From Molanna angustata (lineage: Eukaryota; Arthropoda; Insecta; Trichoptera; Molannidae), in NCBI GenBank assembly GCA_963576475.1, contig OY754982.1, positions 20,784,217 through 20,848,216 on the forward strand: 64,000 nt of DNA. The letters are read 5' to 3'. Below the pieces are notes generated by a model. It made no database searches, was not told the DNA's origin, and was given only the letters and a program-made list of their open reading frames with translations. Of this stretch, positions 55,821 to 64,000 are shown piece after piece. The position numbers and the translations under genes were made by a program. The stretch's first letter is position 1. Every line of letters begins with the position of its first letter.

Positions 55821-56934
55821 GAAGGCCAGCTCACCGCCTCTGTCTCAGAGGTTTCCACTGAATTTCTTAACATGTAACACTATGTTAGTATGTAGTCTTG
55901 TTTGTCCGAGTATCATCTTGATAGATTGCAAATGGTGTTTAATACAGCTGTATGGGTGATCTATGGCGCTGACAAAAACCCATGTCTTCAACGAACTACC
56001 TGATCGACGTGTTCATAACGATTTGATTAAAACGGAGGTAGGTATATTATATTATGTTTGAAGGTCTTCCAAGCTCTGCGTGACTCATTTCAGCACTATA
56101 TTATGGAGCTGTGATAAAATAATGTGGCATCAGGAGACATATTTCACCGATCTTATCTTGATAGCTTAGTATTAATTTTACTATTCAAAGGAATTTGATA
56201 GGAATGGACTTTTAAAGTGGAATAAATTACAAGTGAACAGTAGGTATCATTTTATTTTTAGGTTAAAATGAAATTGGTAATTTAATACTTATACATGATT
56301 TTTTTTCAAATCAACTAGATACATAATATTTTATTAAGCAATCAAACAGTTATAAAGGCAGAGAGAACTATTATTAATCGAAAAAAACATGTTCAATGAA
56401 AAAATCTATGCTGTCAGCACATATTTCATAAAACTTGTTAGAAGAAATGAAATCGATCGAAAATACATACCTATGGTAAAGTTTAGATTCCGAAACCCTT
56501 TATGATTAATCTAGACTAGAATGTTCGTGTCTGAATAGTTCTAAAAATATAGATTACAGTTGTATAACTTTAATTAGGCATATAAATCTGTCCTGACTCC
56601 CGGTGAGAGAGAGAGAGAAATATTTGTAGGCCAATGGAAACACCATAGCATTGCTTTCCTATATAGGCACTGACAGTAGATATCCACATAACAAGATTAT
56701 ATTTATAGTGAAACATAACCCAATTATAATACTATTAAACAGTTCTGGTGCGGCAATAAATTATCAAATATAATATAGGTGCGTGCATTCGGTTAATTTA
56801 AAGCATCTGACAAAACCGTGTAAAACATTAAGTAGACAGATTGATAGAGGTCAGATCCGCGATGAGGTGACGAAGGCAAAAGTTATTGTTTCATCGGTTA
56901 CATCGGATGATGATGTGGCATATACTCGTTCATA
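55821..56934. other. No supported feature
   Basis: A short GA repeat lies at 56605-56621. Nothing else is seen. Confidence 0.4.
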
Positions 56935-57200
56935 AAAACGTTTACTTCATCTTCTTATTTCTCTCTTTTTAGACCTGCCCGGCTGTAAAAGTTCTGCGTC
57001 AACTTTCCCCCTGTGACGTGGATTTCCAGCTGTCCTTGCATCTCTTGGGGAGGACATCCTGGATGTATGCTTTCCTAGGGAACAGTATCTCAGGAAACTT
57101 TTAACGGTTCTTGAATCTGCCATTCTCGACATGTGTTTGTTCCAGAATCATCTCTGTCGACTTCATCTTACTATATCCTCGACTTTGAACAGCCTATGGA
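56935..57200 (-). pseudogene. Probable LINE C-terminal fragment
   Basis: The minus strand gives 'HRLFKVEDIVR', stops, 'FWNKHMSRMADSRTVKSFLR' and a basic tail ending 'SKKREIRR'. This matches the 'EDIV...R...H..RM...R' layout of insect RT tails in a decayed form. Confidence 0.45.
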
Positions 57201-57708
57201 TCTCTACATCTTATCTTTCATACGTATAAACGTTTACAATATAAGAAAATAAAATATTCTATGGTTATGTCTGATATGATAATTATATTGGTTAGTTGAA
57301 AAATCATGTTTTGTAGCAGAATTTAGCCAATCCAAAGTAAATATAATGTATTCCAGTTATTTCAAGTATGGGAATTTGTTATTTTTTCAACAATATAAAA
57401 CACGCAAAATTACATAATAAATAGGGTAATCAGTAGAAAAAGTAAAAAGTTATAAATAAATTGGGTAATAATGGGTGTTTGAAATCGAATATTATTTTGC
57501 ATATATGTGTAGGGGTTTGCTCAGTACCTATATCTTTTCAGGTAGGTAATAATCTTCTACATTATATATTTTGGGGGATAAAACTCAAAAAATAAAAAGC
57601 CGTGTAGATATTATCACTTATGTTTATAATATAACCAAGTACTTGTTGCTATCTTTTAACCGTGTCCAGAATGCCTTCTACCATTTCACGCGCCATAATT
57701 ATATACTT
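57201..57708. other. No supported feature
   Basis: Nothing recognised. Confidence 0.4.
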
Positions 57709-58472
57709 CATCGTCATCATTATCAGCCTGTGTTTGCCCACTGCAGGACATAGGCCTCCCCTCTCCTTCAACACTCCTCCCGTTCCTGTGCAACTCCCAT
57801 CCACTGTGGTTCAACAAATCTTTTAATGTAGTCCATCTTTCTGTTAGGTCAGGGGTTCCCAACCTTTTTGTACTCTAGAGCACATTCTAAAATATCGATA
57901 GGGTGGCGGGCACCACCTATTTTTAATCGACAAACTCCTTCCATAACTTCTCATTTTCCCATAATTTATTTTCTTATATTCGAAATTTATTAAGAAGAAA
58001 ACTGTCAGTTTGGCTGTCAGGGCCATGCATATTGCTTTCACTGACAGACCACTCATATATACAATATCGCAAACATACGAACGTATTTAATAAACCTAGG
58101 CACTCAAAGAATTAAAACTTTAACAAATAAATAAAAATAATTCACATTTTTAATTAATGTTTATGAAAAAAATTCTGTCTCTGTTAAATAGTGGCGGGCA
58201 CATACGAATCCTTCCGCGGGCGCCATGGTGCCCATGGGCACGGGGTTGGGAACCTCTGTGTTAGGTGGTCGCCCTTGTGGTCTCTTGTCGCCTCTCGGCC
58301 TCCACTTCACCAGTCTTTTCGTCCATCTATTGTCAGTCATTTTTGATATGTGTCCTGCCCGTCTTCACTTCTGCATGGCTATTCTCTCAACCACATCGGA
58401 CAGTTTGGTCTGACTGCGTATCCAGTCATTTCTCTTCCTGTCTTCTAGTTTTATGGCCAACATTATCCTATT
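57709..58472 (-). pseudogene. LINE RT C-terminal fragment split by a hAT element
   Basis: The minus strand reads 'MLAIKLEDRKRNDWIRSQTK', 'LSDVVERIAMQK', 'RAGHISKMTDNRW' and 'KWRPRGDKRPQGRPP' (58472 down to 58267). After the hAT element it resumes with 'VEPQWMGVAQERE' and 'RRGEAYVLQWANTG' (57841 down to 57709). Same family as 17640 and 24752. The two halves join cleanly at the duplicated site. There are stops but few frameshifts. Confidence 0.8.
57850..58258. mobile_element. hAT-type non-autonomous element, 409 bp
   Basis: Ends CAGGGGTTCCCAACC on the left and the inverted partner CAGAGGTTCCCAACC on the right, a standard hAT terminus. The 8-bp target duplication 'tgttaggt' is perfect at 57842-57849 and 58259-58266. 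The interior has no transposase; 'gtggcgggcac' and 'ggtggcgggcac' recur near both sides. Confidence 0.92.
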
Positions 58473-58735
58473 ATATACTTAGGTTAGTTTTTATGAGTCA
58501 GAGAAGCGAAAATTGCTCGAGAAATTTCGTGGGATTCGAAACTGGGACGGTTGCACCATAGGAATGAAACGATTTACCACTATCTTTATTACGGCAAATA
58601 ATGTAAACAGTAGAAATTATCAAATATTTTTTATACATACATACGTCACAACAGTCACGTGTGTTGTTGGTTCATTTTGCCTACCCCATAATGGATATAC
58701 ATAAATTTGAAGTTTTTATAAATTATTTGAAGATT

Positions 58736-58951
58736 TTATTCAATTGCGCTGCCGTCACATTCGATAAAAATAAACACATTTTCAGGGTAATTAGCCGAGA
58801 TTAAAATACGTATTTTACACACCGCTGGTTTTTTTGCTATTCCGACGAAAACAAATGTGGGCAATCGTGTCCGTCGGTGTGACCCTGAGTTTAATAACAT
58901 GGCTGCGCTCGGACGTGTTAGCAGGGCACTCAGAGCGATGATGTTGGACAT
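58736..58951 (-). CDS. Hypothetical 71-codon frame, doubtful
   Basis: ATG-started, with mixed codons and a stop immediately followed by AATAAA on the minus strand. Residues include LPTFVFVGIAKK and ECDGSAIE. No domain is recognised. The neighbouring sequence up to 59140 is less AT-rich than average. It could be an exon remnant or chance. Confidence 0.18.
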   Translation of the reverse strand: MSNIIALSALLTRPSAAMLLNSGSHRRTRLPTFVFVGIAKKPAVCKIRILISANYPENVFIFIECDGSAIE

Positions 58952-59264
58952 TTAGAAGCGCATTATTCAAAACTGTGAGAGATTACATGGCGGGCCAACC
59001 TCAACAGCGTAAAGGAACCGACGATATGGCGAGGTCAAGGTTTCTTGTATCTTGGCCACCTCCCCTGTACCTACAGTATGTCCTGCACTAGAAGGCGGTC
59101 CAATGAGAGCGGTTCGAACGGCCGCTAAAGAGGGCGTCAAAGAAATATCAGTTCTTTGTTATTTATTTGGAAGGAATTGCGGAAGTGGCCGTGATTGAGA
59201 ATAGTAAACGAATTATTTTTTCTGTTAAGTTATCAATATAATATGTATTAGACAATCTAATTAT
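58952..59264. other. GC-richer stretch, unrecognised
   Basis: 58980-59140 contains several CG dinucleotides and 'atggcg' words. No motif was identified. Confidence 0.3.
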
Positions 59265-59420
59265 GTCGACAGCCGTAGCAAAGTGATATGTCGTTTGACT
59301 TCCTGGGTTCAATTTCCAGCAGACGAGAAATTTATTTGTAATTGTATTTCATACAGATATTGCTTCGCTGGAGTGGAAAAACTGCTTAGTTGGAGGTTTC
59401 ATTTATAGGGGAGTCTTTCA
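59265..59420 (+). mobile_element. tRNA-derived SINE, family A, copy 3 (decayed)
   Basis: 'tcctgggttcaatttccagc', 'gagaaatttattt', 'attgcttcgctgg' and 'gcttagttgga' are in the same order as at 3424. Confidence 0.6.
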
Positions 59421-60382
59421 TAACCGTTCAATAAGCATGCATTTGGGTTTATAGAAAACAGAAAAAAGTGGCAAGTGCTCAACGGGGAAAAAAGTGCGAG
59501 TACCTTATGGTGTAATTAAACAAGATTTTTTTCAATGTATCCTATTTTATTAGTTTCGCGTGTATCCTTTTTTTGAAAATAAAATGTGCCTAAGTATCGA
59601 TATATTTTCAACAGAGTCGTACCTAGAAGTTATGACCATACGTATCAATTACAAAAATTGTAGAGGTAGAGATATAGTACATTGTATATTTTAAGATAAA
59701 AAAAAACAATATTCAAGTTAATTATAGGTAGAATATAACTTTGAAAATTGTTCAACGATAAATCTATTTTGAAATTACATAACAAAGGCCGAATAGTATA
59801 AACCAGGGGAAGAATTCCTCGTTGTAACTTTAATATCATAATGTATGAATTATTGCCTTGACTTTATAGCAAAGATATTTGAGAAATAAACACGGTTTTG
59901 ATAAATTGCAACTCCATCCCGTCGATTTGCTCTAGGAGTTGCTGAATCAGGTATCGAGGTATGAATTGCTTTTAAGAGTTATTTCTTCAGGTCGATTAGT
60001 TGAAGGCCTATTTCTCCGCCCACTCAAGAGCAATATGGTACTACGCAATTTGATACAATGACGAGTGTATAGTCTATTAATAAACAACAAATAAAAAAAG
60101 CGTTTTCGCCATTCGACACGGGTTATTTTTTTTTTGTTTTTTGATTACGTAGGTACCTACTACAATGAAAGTATATTATTGATTAAGGCGTGTCCACCTC
60201 CAGGCTCTGTAATCAATTCTGAAATGTTACATTAATGCAAATTAGTTCATTCAATTTTCAATACAACTCTATAAATCATACAGACGAATTTTCCAGATAC
60301 ACTCGTTTAAAAATTATACGTTTTATCAAAATTAGTTTATATCTAAGACAACGATCATCATAACGTTGGTATTTTATTTAAT
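59421..60382. other. No supported feature
   Basis: Nothing recognised. Confidence 0.4.
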
Positions 60383-60603
60383 ATTATATCGCTTCTCGGG
60401 CAACTAACAGGTAATTACTATGTTAAATATTAATTTAACACGCACCCAATAACAAGTTGCCACATTCTGGAGACTTACAATGTTAATCGTCACACAGATC
60501 CAGACTGAAACACAATCAAAAACTGTGACTCTACCGGGAATCGGACCCGGAACCATTGGATCAGCAGTCAGATACCTAAACAACTGAGCCACGAAGGCCG
60601 ACA
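60383..60603 (-). mobile_element. tRNA-derived SINE, family C, copy 3
   Basis: Collinear with 39091 and 45616: head 'gtggctcagttg', B box 'ggtccgattcc' and body 'gtggcaacttgttattg'. Confidence 0.8.
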
Positions 60604-60756
60604 AGAAAATATGTATCCATTATCAAAAAAAACACTTAAAAAAGATAGAGGCAATAGTAACTCATTCGAGGTTTAAACAGTCTGTGTAAAAAGTGTATTT
60701 TTTTTTGTTTAAAAAGGAGAGAAATACAACGAAAAGTAGAATTATATTGTATATAA

Positions 60757-61128
60757 ACATACATACTATTAAGCCATGTCCCTCTTGTGGTAGGCAGAGA
60801 GAACCTAACGCCACGTTTTTCTATCCTTACACACATTCATCGCCTCGTCAACATTTATGAATAGTCACATACACGTTCGCCTGTTGTTCGTTCGCATGGT
60901 CGAACCATCCTTTTTTTGCGGGCCCCCGACTTCTTATTTCGTTGCTGTCAGCTTAATACATTATATTCATCTTCAGGCGTTCTTCATTCATTCTTTCCCA
61001 AAAGTGCCCAAACCATCTCAAGTGTTAACTTTCGTTCAATTTTTAATAAAGTTTCTTTATCCTACATTTTTCCTTATGTCCTCATTTATTTACCTGTCTT
61101 AAATCGTTCTATTAAAGATTCTTCTTAA
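60757..61128 (-). pseudogene. RTE-type LINE 3' fragment (decayed)
   Basis: The minus strand reads 'LRWFGHF', 'RMNEERL', 'RGPAKKGWFDHANE' and 'VDEAMNVC' across several frames, then 'ctctctgcctacc' and the tail. About the last 125 residues of the RTE ORF, heavily broken. Confidence 0.75.
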
Positions 61129-62142
61129 CGATATCATTTCAATAAAGGTAGAAAGATAAAATTGATTTAGGCAAAAAATTAATTAATTAAATATTAAAAT
61201 TCTCATTCAAAAATAATAACGGGTTGTGATATTTACAATAACTACATTGAAAATGCATTGCGTGTATGTTTTAACGATTAAAAAATATGAAGAATCATAA
61301 AAATATTATTATCTGTCCATATGTAATTGAATATGGTAAGGAAATCGTAAATAATTAAAGTGTGTGAATTTATGATACTCGGCTTTATAATATCTTGTTT
61401 CGGTCATCAGGATATTCATCGTTAAAATTGTTTATAAAAATAAAAATCGTATAAAATATAATTTATCGAACGAGATATATCTTAAAATAATAATGAAAAT
61501 CACCGCGTTAAATAAATCATTTTTGATTCACTATATACAACGTCACATTTTTATTAAACTTGATAAAATACCTCCGTGTAGGTACTTATCCTTAAAAATT
61601 GGAGTAGGTATTTATTAAAAAACAAATAAATAAATAAAAAAAATTGATACACTTTTCAATGATTTCTACATGTTGAAATGAAGAATATAACGAGTGGGTT
61701 GTGGTCAACGTTAAACTTTTCACTTTAAGTTATTCCACAAAGTATTGAAATTTTGTATGGAACATTTTCAGTATTTTCACGAAATGAGTTTGGTTCAACA
61801 ATTTTAGACATAAATATTTTATTTTTTTTATTTAAATTTGATAATTCTTAAATGCAACATTATGAAAATGATGTGCATTTTTACCAATTTGTGAATAAAA
61901 ATATCAAATTTTAAGTTTCCTGGTCACTTTGAAATATTTTATAACTTCTAAAAAAAAATTCTGATATAGGTACTGACATTTGTCATCATTTTCTTGTGAT
62001 AAGTTATGTGATATCACGATTCCGACATATGTAATTCACATTGCTCTGCTTATACTACACGCACTAGAACTCCGTTAAAAAACGTGATTTATAATAAAGT
62101 TTTTAAAACACCTACTTTTTTATCGTGTATCTAAACTTATCA
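61129..62142. other. Mostly unrecognised; R3 end at 61690-61720 (minus)
   Basis: 'cgagtgggttgtggtcaac' is the inverted end of repeat R3. The remainder is AT-rich. Confidence 0.35.
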
Positions 62143-62155
62143 ATTGATAGCATTA

Positions 62156-62459
62156 TTCATTCATTCATTCCTTCATACCATCACGGCATATCCCACAATG
62201 TGGGGTAACCAGCGAAAGGTGTGCGGGTGTGCATTGCCTTATAAAAGGGAGCACAACATATCTGTGTATACCCACACACCAGTCTCGTTTCACCTCAAAA
62301 GGCACTATATTCAGAATGGGTGTTGAACCTCATTGCTGAACTATGTGAGATGTTATAATTGTTGCCTGTTGTATTTTCGATTACCCGGCTCTTACGGGAC
62401 ACTCGAAAACAATAATAGAAAAGAGTGGAAGCACTATTCTAAGCCGATGCCTCACAGCT
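62156..62459 (-). mobile_element. SINE family D, 304 bp, with 13-bp target duplication
   Basis: Flanked exactly by 'attgatagcatta' at 62143-62155 and 62460-62472. On the minus strand it starts 'agctgtgaggcatcggctta' and ends with 'ttacccc', a CCCAC/GTGGG hairpin, 'cgtgatggtatg' and a (GAAT)n tail. The 3' end resembles the RTE 3' end (taccc...ggga...cgtgatggtatg). No B box is obvious in the head, so its RNA parent is unknown. Confidence 0.8.
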
Positions 62460-62814
62460 ATTGATAGCATTAAAATATATAAAAATGTTTGACGTATGAA
62501 GTATCAAAAGAGATATATAATTTTATAGAGCATTCAAAAATAATTAATTAATTCCTGTCTAATTTATGACATCAAACTAACACAGCTCCTAATTAGAGGA
62601 GTGTCACAATAATATGACTGTATGTATATCAAACGCTTTAGTGTAGTATCATGGAAATTAGATGGACAAGCATTATAATAAAATACTATAATAACTCATG
62701 TAAGAATGACTAATGCGTTAAATTCAATATCAACAAAAAATATAGGAATATACATAAAAGCGATAGAATACCATATAAAAAATAAAGGAGAGGACAGAGT
62801 CAATGGCCAATTAA

Positions 62815-63090
62815 TAGGCATCCTTAAACCTAGCTTAGTTTTAACTCTGACGTATGGCGATGAACCTTGAATACGGCTGAAAATTGATAGAAGCATGATA
62901 CATAAATAGGATATCAAGGACATATATAGGATCAACATACATTTCATACGGTATTTTTAAAGAATGGATGACTGACAAATTAAAATGAGCATGGTTGAAT
63001 GTTATTTGAGGAACTAGAATGAAAGAATTACAGTGGTCATTGTGGCAGGTTAACAAAGAAAAATGTCGTACGACCACGAGAATGAGATAT
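62815..63090 (+). pseudogene. Possible LINE RT C-terminal fragment, highly decayed
   Basis: 'LTLTYGDEP' is followed by scattered weak matches to the family at 17640 (compare LVLTYGCETL). Assignment is tentative. Confidence 0.3.
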
Positions 63091-63164
63091 TGAATAATTA
63101 AATATCAATAGTCAGAAAAATAAGTGCATTTCTAACAAAATTATATACCTATTATATGGGTCAG

Positions 63165-63385
63165 TGTCAGAGCATCTAGTATACCTAATTCAGAAGTTCG
63201 CGAGTTTACCTTCTGGATTAGGTATATTAGATGAAAATTTCGCCTTGAGACAGATTTCGTTCACTTATAACAGAACACTAATATTTCTATATTATTCATA
63301 ATTAATAAGCAAGCATCAAGATTAATTTAGGGAATGTAGCAATCTACTTATTGAAGGACATTTTCATTATTTGAATAAATAAAAA
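63165..63385 (+). mobile_element. tRNA-derived SINE, family B, copy 6 (decayed)
   Basis: 'ttcgcgagtttacctt', 'acagatttcgttcac' and 'gggaatgta' are in family B order, with an A-rich tail near 63376-63390. Confidence 0.45.
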
Positions 63386-63390
63386 AAACC

Positions 63391-64000
63391 TCGTAAAAAG
63401 AATAAAAAAACCAGCGGAGAGTGTGTATAGAAGGTGTATTTTATTCATTTTCTTGTTGTAAATCAAAGGCTGTGAAGTGTCTTCGGCATTATTTGTTATC
63501 AGATGACATTCTTTAAAAATAATAAAAACTAGGTATATCGGGTGAAAGGTAAACTTTAAAAGAAAGTAAATAATTAATGCAAAATGTAACTTACGTACTG
63601 TCTCAATGATGAGTAAGCGATGAGTAAAAATAAATGGTCATTAATTTGAGGTCTCGCTAATATTCATCTTTAAAAAGTTTCTTTAACAAAGAGATGACAA
63701 AATCAAGTAATCGTTAGAATAATGTCAAAACAGGGGGGCTACTCATGACATGTTCTTAATACGTTCGTATCTTGGCTTAATTTTAAAAATGTATAAATCA
63801 GTCCTCGATCATAATCTAATATTTATCTTTCTCTACATTTAATCATAAAAAAATTTTAAGATCACAATCTTGTATGAAATTACCATTAATTTTTATATTA
63901 ATTAATATTATTCTTTAATTAATTTTAATCTTAAAGATTGCTTAATTCTGAAGCTGATCTTAAACTTATTTTAATCAACTTCATGAGTAACCCTGCAGTA
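63391..64000. other. No supported feature
   Basis: AT-rich, nothing recognised. Confidence 0.4.

Noticed and set aside
58640..58700. RTE 3' end on the basis of 'ttgcctaccccataatgg'
   Set aside because: Only a short match; orientation and tail do not fit an RTE terminus.

Overview
The window looks like AT-rich intergenic or heterochromatin-like DNA from an insect, most likely a lepidopteran. That placement is an inference. It rests on the many short TAGGTACCTA-type words, the RTE-type LINEs with (TATG)n tails, and LINE 3' ends finishing in AAATAAATAAA. I found no complete host gene and no rRNA, genuine tRNA gene, operon or CRISPR array. Almost everything that can be recognised is a transposable element, a relic of one, or a tandem repeat.

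Layout. 0-7 kb: Helitron-like (HINE) relic, LINE 3' fragments, tRNA-derived SINEs, a 17-bp tandem repeat, two TIR elements. 7.7-13.8 kb: two near-identical ~3 kb non-autonomous TIR elements in the same orientation, the second lying inside an older palindromic MITE. 14-21 kb: the best HINE copy (14773-15836), a LINE fragment, a TIR element, and a HINE carrying a MITE. 21-28 kb: MITEs, LINE C-terminal fragments, a decayed mariner, a 169-bp hairpin with perfect 65-bp arms, and a 59-nt poly-T. 28.4-31.5 kb: a 5'-truncated RTE-type LINE with an intact reverse transcriptase ORF, then two HINE copies in series. 32.0-33.7 kb: two adjacent unrelated minisatellites (72 bp x10, 109 bp x7.8). 35-46 kb: CR1/Jockey-like LINE ends, one of which runs into a 217-bp (TAAA)n tract, an I/R1-like fragment, and a second RTE copy that keeps part of its endonuclease but has a stop, loss of YADD and a SINE insertion. 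47-64 kb: more LINE fragments, SINEs of four families, a hAT-type element with a perfect 8-bp duplication inside a LINE fragment, and a SINE with a 13-bp duplication whose 3' end resembles the RTE 3' end.

The genes do not form a pathway. The relations that matter are parasitic: SINEs share 3' ends with resident LINEs, MITEs interrupt LINEs and HINEs, and LINE tails seed microsatellites. Two weak hints of non-transposon coding sequence are an interrupted frame at 1683-1967 and a possible exon at 35009-35172 on the minus strand. Boundaries of decayed elements are read by eye and can be off by tens of bases.
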